From: Micromonospora sp. RHAY321
Lineage (GTDB): Bacteria; Actinomycetota; Actinomycetes; Mycobacteriales; Micromonosporaceae
DNA length: 64,000 bases
Direction of reading: 5' to 3'
Assembly (NCBI RefSeq): GCF_023896955.1
Contig: NZ_JAMHIW010000002.1
Coordinates: forward strand, 558,001 to 622,000
The notes beneath the pieces are model-generated. The model saw nothing but the letters and a program-made list of their open reading frames with translations. It was not told the DNA's origin and did not search any database. Positions 16,940 through 25,569 of the stretch are shown here, piece by piece (the first letter of the stretch is position 1; each line of letters begins with the position of its first letter). A program made the translations under genes and the position numbers.

Positions 16940-17656
16940 TCAGGACGGTCGGCGCGCCATGGTCAACCAGGCGGTGGCCGACTCGCGGACGGAGGTGGGG
17001 ACCTCGTGTCCGTCGGGGAACTCCTCGTAGGTGACGTCGTAGCCGAGGCTGTGCAGGTGCGGGACGAGCCGCCGGCTGCACATGTCGATCGGCAGGACCC
17101 GGTCGTCCACCCCGTGCGAGACGTAGATCCGCGGCCGGCCGTGGGTGGCCGGCGGCGCGGCGAAACCGGGGGAGAAGGCCACCACCGCGTCGACGAGGTC
17201 GCCGTTGGCCAGGCCCAGCGAGAGCGCGTACGAGGCGCCGTCGGAGAACCCGCCGAGGGTCACGTCGCGCACCGGGTACCCGTCGAAGACGGTCGCCAGC
17301 AGTCCGTCGATGCGCCGCACGTCCGCCCCGAAGCCGCCGGCGATCAGGTCCCAACTGCTCGCCGACGCCTGCGGGGCCACCAGGAGCAGGTGCTGCGCGT
17401 CCGCGACCGGTAGCAGCAGGTCCAGGCCCTGCCGCGCGGAGCCGCCCGCCCCGTGCAGCAGCACCACCAGGCGGTACGCGGCGCCGTCGGCGGCCGGCTC
17501 CGGGGCGTACGCCATCGCCACCAGCGCGCCGTCGGCGTCCGACATCGGCACCAACCCGGTCGGCGCGGACGCCACCGGCGGATGGACGCGGGCGCTCAAC
17601 CGGCCGTGCCGGGAGTCGTCCGCCGGCTCTCGGTCCTGCGGCGCGGGGTCGGACAC
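16940..17656 (-). CDS. Alpha/beta hydrolase (esterase/depolymerase type)
   Basis: 238 residues from the GTG at 17656, with AGGAG upstream. The fold is shown by LVVLLHGAGGSARQG (oxyanion loop), the nucleophile elbow GGFSDGASYAL, the acid strand HGVDDRVLPID and the histidine in FPDGHEVP. The set matches the phospholipase/carboxylesterase (PHB depolymerase-like) family. No signal peptide is visible, so it is probably cytoplasmic. It converges on the FUSC gene with 12 bases between the stops, and no operon partner is obvious. Confidence 0.85.
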   Translation of the reverse strand: MSDPAPQDREPADDSRHGRLSARVHPPVASAPTGLVPMSDADGALVAMAYAPEPAADGAAYRLVVLLHGAGGSARQGLDLLLPVADAQHLLLVAPQASASSWDLIAGGFGADVRRIDGLLATVFDGYPVRDVTLGGFSDGASYALSLGLANGDLVDAVVAFSPGFAAPPATHGRPRIYVSHGVDDRVLPIDMCSRRLVPHLHSLGYDVTYEEFPDGHEVPTSVRESATAWLTMARRPS

Positions 17657-17743
17657 GGGTCACCGCTCCTCGCTGTCGGCGGGGTGTGCGCCGCGGTTAC
17701 CCGGCTCGCCACGGCTTAACCGCCGGCGCTCGCCGGTGCGGGG

Positions 17744-18736
17744 TCAGGCGCTGTCCCGGGCCACCAGGGCGGACGGGAAGAGGGTCTGCGGCGCGGTCGG
17801 GCGCCCGTCCAGCACGGCGGTGGCCGCCGCGACGGCGATCCGGCCCACCGGGTGGCTCGCGGTGGTCAGCGCCGGGGCGGTCATGCCGGCCAGCGGGATG
17901 TCGTCGAAACCGGCCACCGCGACGTCGCCGGGCACCCGGACCCCCGAGTCGCGCAGCGCCGCGATCACCCCGAGCGCGGTCTCGTCGCTGATCGCGTAGA
18001 TGGCGTCGACGTCGGGCCAGCGCCGCAACGCCTCGCCGCCCGCGGCGCGGCCGCTCGCCGCCGTGAAGTCCCCGGGCAGCACCCGCTCCGGCAGGCCGGC
18101 CTGGCGCATCAACCGGCGGTACGCCGCCACCGGGCGCTGGGAGCACGGCAGCCACCGAGGGCCGGTCACCATGGCGATCCGGCGGCGGCCCGTGGCGTAC
18201 AGGTGGCGCAGCACCTCGCTGGCGCCGGTGTCGTTGTCGACGTCGAACGACGGCACGGTGGCCGAGCCGATGCCGATCGACGCGACCCGGCCCCGCAGCG
18301 ACCGAGGTACGGCGTCCAGCAGGTCCGTGGTGGTGTTGACCAGCACCACGCCGCACACGCTGCCGTCCCGGGCGAGCTGGTCGAGGCTGCTCGGCTGGCC
18401 CAGCGGCAGCCAGTGCAGCGCCACGCCGATGCCGGCCGGCGCGCAGACCTGGGCCGCCGAGCCGACCACCCGGTGGACGTACGGGTCGTCCAGCACCGCC
18501 GCGCTGGTCCCCGCGACCGCCACCACCAGCCGTACGCCCCCGCCGCCGCGGACCAGCGCCCGGGCGGCCGGGTTGGGCACGTAGCCGAGCTGGTCGACGG
18601 CCGCGCCGACCCGTTCCCGGGCCGCCGGCGAGGCGAACCCGGTCCCGGCTATCACCCGCGAGGCCGTCGACCGGGACACCCCGGCGACGCGCGCGACGTC
18701 CTCCAGAGTGGCCGGTCGCTGTGTCGCTGCCGTCAT
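17744..18736 (-). CDS. LacI-family transcriptional regulator
   Basis: 330 residues; ATG preceded by GAGGAGGGG. The N-terminal HTH (ATLEDVARVAGVSRSTASRVI) and hinge helix (VPNPAARALV) are intact. The periplasmic-binding-like core has the usual pattern (VVLVNTTTD, AIYAISDETALGVIAALRDSGVRVPGDVAVAGFDDIPLAG), so it should respond to a sugar or similar small ligand. It is divergent from an MFS gene at 18898, and a LacI-type palindrome at 18835-18848 lies between them. It probably represses that transporter and perhaps itself. Confidence 0.92.
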   Translation of the reverse strand: MTAATQRPATLEDVARVAGVSRSTASRVIAGTGFASPAARERVGAAVDQLGYVPNPAARALVRGGGGVRLVVAVAGTSAAVLDDPYVHRVVGSAAQVCAPAGIGVALHWLPLGQPSSLDQLARDGSVCGVVLVNTTTDLLDAVPRSLRGRVASIGIGSATVPSFDVDNDTGASEVLRHLYATGRRRIAMVTGPRWLPCSQRPVAAYRRLMRQAGLPERVLPGDFTAASGRAAGGEALRRWPDVDAIYAISDETALGVIAALRDSGVRVPGDVAVAGFDDIPLAGMTAPALTTASHPVGRIAVAAATAVLDGRPTAPQTLFPSALVARDSA

Positions 18737-18834
18737 GGTCCCCTCCTCGGGTCACCCGTCCGGGCGGACGAACCCCTGCCGGGAATCATCCCCCGGCCGC
18801 AGCGTCGACGGTAAGGGGCGGTGGCCGGTTGTGG

Positions 18835-18848
18835 TGGTAGCGCTCTCA
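18835..18848. promoter_or_regulatory. LacI-type operator
   Basis: TGGTAGCGCTCTCA is an imperfect palindrome centred on AGCGCT. It matches the form of actinobacterial LacI operators (TGGGAGCGCTCCCA) at 11 of 14 positions. It lies in the 161-base gap between the LacI gene and the MFS gene, 50 bases before the latter's start. Confidence 0.6.
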
Positions 18849-18897
18849 GGTGTGCGATCGTCGCAGGAGATCACCCCGAGAAAGAGGACCTGCCCTC

Positions 18898-20163
18898 GTG
18901 AGCGCCCCTACCAGCCCGCCCCTCTCCCCGGACACCGTGCCCACGCCGCCACGAATCGTGCGGCTCGCCCGCAACGGCGTCGCCGTCACCTTCACCCTCA
19001 ACGGGCTGGCGGTGGGCAGCTGGTTCTCCCGGGTGCCGGCGGTCCGCGAGGCGTTGGACCTCTCCGCCGGCCGGCTCGGGCTGCTGCTGCTGGCGATGAG
19101 TGTCGGCGCGCTGCTCGCCATGCCCACCTCCGGTCTCCTCGCCCAGCGCCTCGGCGCCGCCCGCACCGTCACGCTGGCCACGGTGCTCGTCGCGGTCGGC
19201 CTGACCGTGGCCGGGCTGGGCGCCACGGTGGCCGGCTCGGCCGTCGTCGTCGCGGTGGGGCTGATCGCCTTCGGATACGGCTCCGGCGCCTGCGACGTCG
19301 CGATGAACGTCGAGGCGGCGGCCGTGGAACGGCGGTTGGGGCGTACCGTCATGCCCCGCTTCCACGCGGCGTGGAGCCTCGGGTCGGTGGCTGGCGCGGC
19401 GCTCGGCGCGGGGGCGGCCCGCTTCGACGTGCCCGTCGGCGCGCACCTCGCCGGGGTGGCGGTGGTGGTGCTGACCGGCACCGCGCTCAGTGCCCGGGCG
19501 TTCCTGCCCCGGCCGGTCGTCGACGCGGCCGACCGGCCGACCGACGCCAGCCCGGCGGCTGGCCGCCGGGCGCAGCTCGCCGCGTGGCGGGAGCCACGCA
19601 CCCTCCTGATCGGGCTGTTCGTGCTGGTGATGGCGTTCACCGAGGGCAGTGCCAACGACTGGCTGGCGGTCGCCTTCGTCGACGGCAGGGATCTGAGCGA
19701 GGCGGCGGGCGCGGCGGTCTTCGGCGTCTTCGTCGTCGGCATGACCCTCGGGCGCACCGCCGGCACGATCGCGCTGGACCGGTGGGGCCGGGTGCCGGTG
19801 CTCACCGGCACGATCCTGCTCGCCGTGGTCGGCGCGGGTATGGCCGTGCTGGCCGGCTCGGGGCCGGTGGCCATCGTCGGCGTCGCTCTCTGGGGGCTCG
19901 GTGCGTCGCTGGGCTTCCCGGTCGGGATGAGCGCGGCGGCCGACGAGGAGGCGCACGCGCCGGTCCGGGTCAGCGTGGTCGCGGTGATCGGCTACACCGC
20001 GTTCCTGGCCGGGCCGCCGTTGCTGGGGCTGCTCGGCGACCGGGTCGGCACGCTCCGCGCGCTGCTGGTGGTGCCGCTGCTGCTGGTGCCGACGCTGGCG
20101 CTGGTGTCGGTGCTGCGCCCGCCGCGTGCCGTCGAACCGACCCCTTCGACACACAAAATCTAA
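18898..20163 (+). CDS. MFS transporter
   Basis: 421 residues. The GTG at 18898 follows AGAGGA and puts the first helix at about residue 25; an upstream frame opening is not preceded by an RBS. Twelve hydrophobic segments can be traced (VAVTFTLNGLAVGSWFSRVPA, LGLLLLAMSVGALLAMP, then the second half from TLLIGLFVLVMAFTEGSANDWLAVAF). The latter phrase is typical of the YbjJ-like/FucP-like group of MFS carriers. The LacI regulator and operator upstream suggest a carbohydrate-related substrate, which the sequence does not prove. Confidence 0.85.
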   Translation: MSAPTSPPLSPDTVPTPPRIVRLARNGVAVTFTLNGLAVGSWFSRVPAVREALDLSAGRLGLLLLAMSVGALLAMPTSGLLAQRLGAARTVTLATVLVAVGLTVAGLGATVAGSAVVVAVGLIAFGYGSGACDVAMNVEAAAVERRLGRTVMPRFHAAWSLGSVAGAALGAGAARFDVPVGAHLAGVAVVVLTGTALSARAFLPRPVVDAADRPTDASPAAGRRAQLAAWREPRTLLIGLFVLVMAFTEGSANDWLAVAFVDGRDLSEAAGAAVFGVFVVGMTLGRTAGTIALDRWGRVPVLTGTILLAVVGAGMAVLAGSGPVAIVGVALWGLGASLGFPVGMSAAADEEAHAPVRVSVVAVIGYTAFLAGPPLLGLLGDRVGTLRALLVVPLLLVPTLALVSVLRPPRAVEPTPSTHKI

Positions 20164-20237
20164 CCCGGACGGCCGCCGGGCGGTATCGGGTGCGCGGCCG
20201 ACTGCGCCGCGCACCCCGCACTGGCTAGGGTCGCCCG

Positions 20238-21134
20238 ATGCCAACCGACAAGATCACCGCCGCCGCGGCGGGCAGCTGGACCCTGGGCGACCGCACGGTG
20301 CACCGGATGGGCTTCGGGTCCATGCGGATCACCGCCAACCCCGACCGCGAGCCGGCGATCGCCCTGCTGCGCCGCGCCGTGGAGCTGGGCGTCAACCACA
20401 TCGACACGGCCGCCTTCTACGTCTCGCCGGGCGGCACACTGAGGGTGGGTACCGGGCCGGCCCGGTACGCCACCGAGCTGATCCGGGCGGCGCTCGCCCC
20501 GTACCCGGAGGATCTGGTGATCGCCACGAAGGTCGGCTTCGGGTACGACCCGGAGACCGGCTTCAGCGAGGCGCTCACCCCGGCGCAGCTGCGGGACCAG
20601 GTCGAGGAGAACCTGCGCCGGCTCGGCCGTGACCAGCTGGACGTGGTGAACCTGCGGCTCGGTCGGGGACCCGGCCCGGTGCCACTGGCCGAGCGGTTCG
20701 GTGCCCTGGCCGAGCTGCGCGCCGCCGGGCTGATCCGGCACCTCGGGCTCTCGAACGTCCGGCCCGAGCAGTTGGCCGAGGTGGCGGACATCGCACCGGT
20801 GGTCTGCGTGCAGAACAACTACGGGGTGGACGCCTACCGCGAGCAGGACCCGTTCGTCCGGGCCTGCGGCGAGCGGGGCATCGCCTACGTGCCCTTCTTC
20901 GCGGTGGCCGGCACCGGCCGGGAGGCGGGCGCGAGCGTCGGGCAGAGCGAGGCCGTCGAGGCCGTCGCGCGGGCCCACGGCGTCACCCCGCACCAGGTAC
21001 GCCTGGCCTGGACCCTGCACCAGGGCCCGCACGTGCTGGCCATCCCCGGCACCGCCAACCCGGAACACCTCACGGCGAACATCGCCGCCGCCTCCCTGAA
21101 CCTGACCCCCGAAGACCTGACCCTCCTGAACTGA
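20238..21134 (+). CDS. Aldo/keto reductase
   Basis: 298 residues. The AKR barrel is evident from VHRMGFGSMRI, the catalytic segment NHIDTAAFY (Asp and Tyr), the Lys in LVIATKVGFG, and the NADPH-binding end HVLAIPGTANPEHLTANI. Family members reduce aldehydes or ketones with NADPH in the cytoplasm. It follows the MFS gene after 74 bases with no terminator visible, so co-transcription is possible. A strong hairpin at 21155-21223 follows its stop. Confidence 0.9.
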   Translation: MPTDKITAAAAGSWTLGDRTVHRMGFGSMRITANPDREPAIALLRRAVELGVNHIDTAAFYVSPGGTLRVGTGPARYATELIRAALAPYPEDLVIATKVGFGYDPETGFSEALTPAQLRDQVEENLRRLGRDQLDVVNLRLGRGPGPVPLAERFGALAELRAAGLIRHLGLSNVRPEQLAEVADIAPVVCVQNNYGVDAYREQDPFVRACGERGIAYVPFFAVAGTGREAGASVGQSEAVEAVARAHGVTPHQVRLAWTLHQGPHVLAIPGTANPEHLTANIAAASLNLTPEDLTLLN

Positions 21135-21154
21135 CGCTCCCACCCCGCAACCGC

Positions 21155-21223
21155 CCCGGTGATCATGAAGTTGGCGTCCTCGACGCCGGCGTGTCGCGTC
21201 GCCAACTTCATGATCAACGGGGG
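21155..21223. terminator. Long hairpin between convergent genes (possible bidirectional terminator or repeat element)
   Basis: Arms of 23 bases (21155-21177 and 21201-21223) match at 22 positions; the core is TGATCATGAAGTTGGCG against its complement. It lies between the stops of the aldo/keto reductase (+) and the frameshifted gene (-). There is no T tract, as is common in actinomycetes. Confidence 0.65.
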
Positions 21224-21230
21224 TGGGGGG

Positions 21231-21897
21231 TCAGGTGCGGAGCCAGACTCGGAGGGGTCCGAGCGGGAGGAAGCCGGCGCTGAGGGCCGGGGCGAGGTCT
21301 GGGTCGGATTCGTAGCCGAGCAGTGGCAGGCGGGGCAGGGTGGCGAGCACTGCGTGCCAGATGTCGCCGGGGTCGCCGGTGCGGGCGAACAGGTTCGACA
21401 CCCCGTACGGACCGTCGCCGCTGACCACCGCGCCGTACGACGACCGCGCCCCGGTCGTCGTAGCGGGCCAGCACCCGGACCCGGGGGTCGGCCAGCAGCG
21501 CCGGTCGGAACAGTTCCCCGCCGCCGTGCGCCGTCGCCCAGGCGGCCAGCCGTTCCGGTGTCGTGACGCGGTCCAGCGGAGGGCCGCCCGGTGGGTCCGC
21601 TGACGGCCGGTGGATCCACTGCGCGTCGAAGAGCACCCGGAAGCCGTGCCCGGACAGGTCGAGGTCGGCGAAGCTGTCCTTCACCGACGCACCGGACCCA
21701 GCGTCGATCCGGGCCAGCAGCGCCCCGGCGTCCACGCCGGGGCGCAGCGTGACCGCGTCCGGGTACCAGGGTGGGGAGCGACGGGGGACCGACCAGGCGT
21801 CGGCGTCGGTCCGGCCGGTCACCCCGTGGGTGTCGCAGACGACGGCGCACCAGTCGGCGTTGTTGCGGGCCGCCGCCTCCCGCACATCCTCGGACAC
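21231..21897 (-). pseudogene. Acetyltransferase-like protein gene with an apparent frameshift
   Basis: The first 150 codons (from 21897) read MSEDVREAAARNNADWCAVV and run to VLARYDDRG. There the frame loses its sense and becomes Arg/Pro-rich. The matching C-terminus, YGAVVSGDGPYGVSNLFAR and LPLLGYESDPDLAPA through GFLPLGPLRVWL, is found in another frame ending at 21231. Removing one base from the four-C run at 21449-21452 joins the two parts as RYDDRARSSYGAVVSG. The joined protein of about 220 residues looks like an actinobacterial family with a GNAT-like C-terminal half. It is either a recent pseudogene or a single-base sequence error. Confidence 0.6.
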
Positions 21898-21915
21898 GCC
21901 ACGCAGCCTAGGACC

Positions 21916-24069
21916 TCAGGAACTGGTCAGGATGACCAGTTGCTGCGTCGCCCGGGTCATGGCGACGTAGCGGTCGACCGCTCCTTCGACGCCCTCGCCG
22001 AAAGCCTCCGGATCGACGAGGACGACCAGGTCGAACTCGAGCCCCTTCGACAGCTCCGGGGTCAGCGACCGGACGCGGGACGTCGCCTCGAAGGTGGTAT
22101 CGCCGATGACGCAGGCGATGCCGTCGGCGTGCTCGGCGAGCCACCTGTCGAGGATCGCGCCCAGGTCCGACGCGCATCCGTGTACGACGGGGACGCCGCT
22201 GGCGCGGATCGAGGTCGGCACGTTGGCGTCCGGGAGCACGGCCCGGATAACCGGCTCGGCCTCCGCCATGACCTCCTCAGGCGTGCGGTAGTTGATGCTC
22301 AGGGAAGCCAGGGTGACCCGGTCCAGCCCGATCCGTTCGAGCCGTTCCTGCCACGACTCGGTGAACCCGTGCCGGGCCTGGGCCCGGTCCCCGACGATGG
22401 TGAAGCTGCGGGACGGGCAGCGCAGCAGCAGCATCTGCCACTCGGCGTCGGTCAGCTCCTGAGCCTCGTCCACGACGATGTGCGCGAACGGGCCGGCGAG
22501 CTGGTCCGGCTCGGTGCTGGGCAGCGCGGCCTCGTCGACCAGGGCATCCTGGAGATCCAGTTGGCGCAGGCTCGACAGCACACCTTCACCGTCGTCGTAG
22601 GCGTGGGCCTCGATCAGGTCGTCGATGACCGTGGCCATGCGCGCGCGTTCGACGGCGACGGTGGCGTCGTGCCGACGCTGACGCCCCGACGCCTCCCGGT
22701 CGCCGAGCCGCTGCCGTGCCGCGTCCAGCAGCGGCAGGTCGGACACGGTCCAGGCCCGGGCATCGTCGCGCTGTAGCTTCCGGACCTCGTCCGCGCTGAG
22801 CCAGGGCGCGCACCTGCGCAGGTAGGCGGGTACCGACCACAGGTCTCCGACGAGGTCGGCCGCGTCGAGCAGCGGCCAGGCACGGTTGAAAGCCGCGCGC
22901 AGCTCCCCGTTCCGCTCCAGCGCTCCGCGGACCAGGTCGTCCGGCTCGTCGCCGTCGTACTTGTTGATCAGGATCGTGAGCAGTTCCTCCCAGATCTCGT
23001 CACGCGCCTCGTTGTGCGGGGTGCCGGGCCCCGGCGCCTCGAACGCCTCGGCCCAGTCGTCGGCGCTCAGCCACAGGTCCGACTCGTCGGTCGCGACCGT
23101 CATCCCCTTGGCCGGCGGCTCCTCGTAGAACCGGACGGCCGCCTCGACCACCCTCACCACATCCGCGGACGACTTGAGCCGGGCCACGTCGGGGTCGGTC
23201 TCGATCGTCGCCGCGGCGCCCTCCGCGACGAGGTCCCGCAGGGTGCAGATCTGCACCTCCTCCTCGCCGAGGCTGGGCAGGACGTCGGCGACGTAGGATA
23301 GGTAGGGCTGGTGCGGGCCGACGAACAGCACCCCGCCCCGCCGGTGACCGAGGCGAGGATCGGCGTAGAGGAGGTAGGCGGTGCGGTGCAGGGCGACGAC
23401 GGTCTTGCCCGTGCCCGGACCGCCGTCGACGACGAGCGCACCGCTGGATCCGGCGCGGATGATAGCGTCCTGGTCGGCCTGGATCGTGCTGAGCACGTCG
23501 CGCATCCGGTTCGACCGGCTGCTGCCCAGGCTGGCGATGAAGGCGGACTGGTCGTCGAGCGCGGCGTGCCCCTCCAGGCCGTCCGCGGCGAACACCTCGT
23601 CCCAGTAGTCGCTGATCCGGCCGAGGGTCCAGCGATACCGGCGGCGGCTGGCCAGACCCATCGGGTTGGCATGGGTCGCGCCGAAGAACGGCCCAGCCGC
23701 GGGGGAGCGCCAGTCGAGCAACAGCCGGCGGCCCTCGCTGTCCGTGAGGCCCTGGCGTCCGACGTACACGGGCTCGGGATCGTCGGCGCTCACCATGCGT
23801 CCGAGGCACAGGTCCAGACCGAAGCGACGCAGTCGGCGCAGGCGCGCGGTCAGCCGGCGGACCTCCTGGTCCCGGTCCACCGCCTGCCGGCCCTTGCCGC
23901 TGGGCGCCTTGCGGGCGGTGTCCAGGCGGTCGGACAGGTCGGCGTACGTCTGCTCCAGGCTCTCCGCGATGGCCGCGAAGTGCTGCTCGTCGCGGGCGAT
24001 CAGCGCCGCGTCGGCCTTGGGGGAGAGGTGGTCGGGAAGGGCGAACACGCTGGTGGGCGCGGGGTTCAA
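21916..24069 (-). CDS. helR: HelR-type RNA polymerase recycling helicase-like ATPase
   Basis: About 717 residues. The TTG at 24069 has GGGAG five bases upstream; a GTG at 24075 is the alternative. The N-terminal coiled coil (about 20-90, EQHFAAIAESLEQTYADLSD) is the arm that enters the polymerase secondary channel in HelD/HelR proteins. It is followed by PVYVGRQGLTD, DWRSPAAGPFFGA, Walker A GGPGTGKT (about 216-223), the UvrD-like box VVDEAQELTDAEWQMLL and the C-terminal motif TRATQQLVIL. Family proteins displace stalled or rifamycin-bound RNA polymerase from DNA. A rifamycin-associated element at 24125-24146, about 55 bases upstream of the start, supports HelR rather than a general helicase. 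Confidence 0.85.
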   Translation of the reverse strand: MNPAPTSVFALPDHLSPKADAALIARDEQHFAAIAESLEQTYADLSDRLDTARKAPSGKGRQAVDRDQEVRRLTARLRRLRRFGLDLCLGRMVSADDPEPVYVGRQGLTDSEGRRLLLDWRSPAAGPFFGATHANPMGLASRRRYRWTLGRISDYWDEVFAADGLEGHAALDDQSAFIASLGSSRSNRMRDVLSTIQADQDAIIRAGSSGALVVDGGPGTGKTVVALHRTAYLLYADPRLGHRRGGVLFVGPHQPYLSYVADVLPSLGEEEVQICTLRDLVAEGAAATIETDPDVARLKSSADVVRVVEAAVRFYEEPPAKGMTVATDESDLWLSADDWAEAFEAPGPGTPHNEARDEIWEELLTILINKYDGDEPDDLVRGALERNGELRAAFNRAWPLLDAADLVGDLWSVPAYLRRCAPWLSADEVRKLQRDDARAWTVSDLPLLDAARQRLGDREASGRQRRHDATVAVERARMATVIDDLIEAHAYDDGEGVLSSLRQLDLQDALVDEAALPSTEPDQLAGPFAHIVVDEAQELTDAEWQMLLLRCPSRSFTIVGDRAQARHGFTESWQERLERIGLDRVTLASLSINYRTPEEVMAEAEPVIRAVLPDANVPTSIRASGVPVVHGCASDLGAILDRWLAEHADGIACVIGDTTFEATSRVRSLTPELSKGLEFDLVVLVDPEAFGEGVEGAVDRYVAMTRATQQLVILTSS

Positions 24070-24124
24070 GGGCACTCCCAATTCGGCAGAATCTGGCGTC
24101 GGCCGGCAATTCTGCGGCACAACT

Positions 24125-24146
24125 GGGGTCTTGCGGCAAGGCCCCC
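24125..24146 (-). promoter_or_regulatory. Rifamycin-associated element (RAE)-like inverted repeat upstream of helR
   Basis: The stretch is GGGGT, then CTTGCGGCAAG, then GCCCCC: an imperfect palindrome that matches the known RAE (GGGG-CTTGCGGCAAG-GCCCC) with one extra base. RAEs lie upstream of rifamycin-inducible resistance genes in actinomycetes. A TATAT stretch at 24152-24157 on the upstream side could be part of the promoter. Confidence 0.75.
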
Positions 24147-24169
24147 AGTGCGATATATGTTGAGAGTGG

Positions 24170-24193
24170 AAGGGAGGGGTTCCTCCCTTTTTT
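24170..24193 (+). terminator. Hairpin with T tract
   Basis: AAGGGAGG, a four-base loop, then CCTCCCTT and further Ts form a textbook intrinsic terminator on the plus strand. The neighbouring genes run on the minus strand, so it would stop antisense transcripts heading into the region upstream; on the minus strand it lacks a U tract but may still separate the lipoprotein gene from the helR promoter. Confidence 0.5.
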
Positions 24194-24250
24194 GCATGGT
24201 CCGCTCGGCGGACGCCTCCCCGCGATGGCCTCGGCACCTGCCCGCGTCGG

Positions 24251-24772
24251 TCAGGGCAGCCGGTCGGCGTACACCAGATCCATCGTGTCGGTGCGGCCGG
24301 CCCAGCGGAGTTCGAGGTGCCAGCAACCCGCCCGCGGCATGTCGATGATCGATGGCCCGGGGCCGCCGGCGACCTCCCTGGTCACCCTGGTGCCGGTGCC
24401 GTCCAGCGTCGCGGTGATCACCAGGCTGGCCGGCGACGTGCTCGCTGCGGACGACGTCGCGGGGCGGGACACCCAGAGGATCTTGTTGTTCGACCCGTCC
24501 TGCCGGACCTGCGCCAGCGGGTGGGCGAACAGCACCGCCACGATGTCGCCGTTGGCGCCGAAGACGTGCGGGACGCGTGCGTCCCCGCTGAAGCCGGCGT
24601 CCGCCCAGTCGGGCAGGGGGCCCGTCTCGACCCGGGAACCGCAGCCTGTCGCTGGGCTCGCCGTGACCGTGGTGGTCGGAGCGCCGGCCGGCGTGGCCGA
24701 CTGGCCGGTGCCCGTGCACCCCGCCGCCAGCAGGACGACCGATCCCAGCATGAACCTGCCCCAGAAACCCAT
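24251..24772 (-). CDS. Secreted lipoprotein, function unknown
   Basis: 173 residues. The signal peptide MGFWGRFMLGSVVLLAAGC ends in a clear lipobox (LAAGC), so the mature protein is anchored outside the membrane. A Thr/Ala/Pro-rich linker leads to a domain of about 130 residues with three cysteines (CGSR near 44, AGCWHLEL near 150) and a C-terminal strand WHLELRWAGRTDTMDLVY. The end pattern recurs in actinobacterial lipoproteins that follow anti-sigma genes, but no function is known. It lies 77 bases downstream of the anti-sigma-like gene and may be part of that regulon. Confidence 0.75.
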   Translation of the reverse strand: MGFWGRFMLGSVVLLAAGCTGTGQSATPAGAPTTTVTASPATGCGSRVETGPLPDWADAGFSGDARVPHVFGANGDIVAVLFAHPLAQVRQDGSNNKILWVSRPATSSAASTSPASLVITATLDGTGTRVTREVAGGPGPSIIDMPRAGCWHLELRWAGRTDTMDLVYADRLP

Positions 24773-24849
24773 CTCGCCCCTTCCGGAACCCGCGCTTTCT
24801 GCGTCTCACCATCAGGACACCGGCCGGGACCGCCGGGTTCCCCGTCCCG

Positions 24850-25569
24850 CTAGTCGAGCGATCCAGCGATCGCGATCGCTTCGAGCTTGGTGAGGTCGCC
24901 CTCAAGCCGGTAGCTCACGTCGCCCTCCTGCCAGATCAGGGTCGAGGCGGCGAGCCGGGCCGTCTCCCGGCGAACCTCTCCCGAACGGTCCACATAGGCC
25001 AGGACGTGTGGACCGCCGACCCAGATGGCGAAGTCGCCGTCGACCTGGGTCCACTCCGCTCCGGGCCGGACCGTCTGCTTGTGGAAGGCCAGGTCGAGGT
25101 GGCCGTCGAAGGCGTCGATGCGCAAGGCACCCCCGTCGTAGAGCAACGTCGCCACCCGACAGGCGCCCGTGTCGTCGGGATCGGCGACCAACACCTGCTC
25201 GGGTGGGCCGAGCTTCGCCGGGAGGCGGATCGGGAAACGCACCGCCCGTTGCGCCTCGTCCAGCGCGGCGGCCCGCTGCGAGGGCAGCGGAGACGGAGTG
25301 CCGACGGGAAGCTCGGGTGCGGACGACGTGACAACGGTGACTCCGGCGAAGCGCAGCAACCCCGCCATGGCGTCGGCGAGCGCGGCCCGCCCCGGGGGCA
25401 GCACCGCCACCAGCAGCGCGACGAGTGCCGCGGCGACATAGGCGCCCCACCGGCGTCGGCGGGGCGCGGGCGCGGTCAACTGTGCGCGTACGCGGGCGGT
25501 CACGTCGGGTGGGTCGGGCGTCTCCAGCCAGGTCGAGAGATCGCGCAGCTCCCTTTCCAGGTCACCCAT
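24850..25569 (-). CDS. Anti-sigma-factor-like membrane protein
   Basis: 239 residues. A short cytoplasmic N-terminus (MGDLERELRDLSTWLETPDPPDVTA) is followed by RRRR and one transmembrane helix, YVAAALVALLVAVLPPG, near 45-60, and an ectodomain of about 170 residues. Its start lies inside the end of the sigma gene (8-base overlap), which is the usual layout for a sigma/anti-sigma pair. The cytoplasmic part is too short for a zinc-binding ZAS domain and has no HxxxCxxC motif, so the mode of sigma binding is unclear. The outside domain is likely the sensor. Confidence 0.7.
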   Translation of the reverse strand: MGDLERELRDLSTWLETPDPPDVTARVRAQLTAPAPRRRRWGAYVAAALVALLVAVLPPGRAALADAMAGLLRFAGVTVVTSSAPELPVGTPSPLPSQRAAALDEAQRAVRFPIRLPAKLGPPEQVLVADPDDTGACRVATLLYDGGALRIDAFDGHLDLAFHKQTVRPGAEWTQVDGDFAIWVGGPHVLAYVDRSGEVRRETARLAASTLIWQEGDVSYRLEGDLTKLEAIAIAGSLD

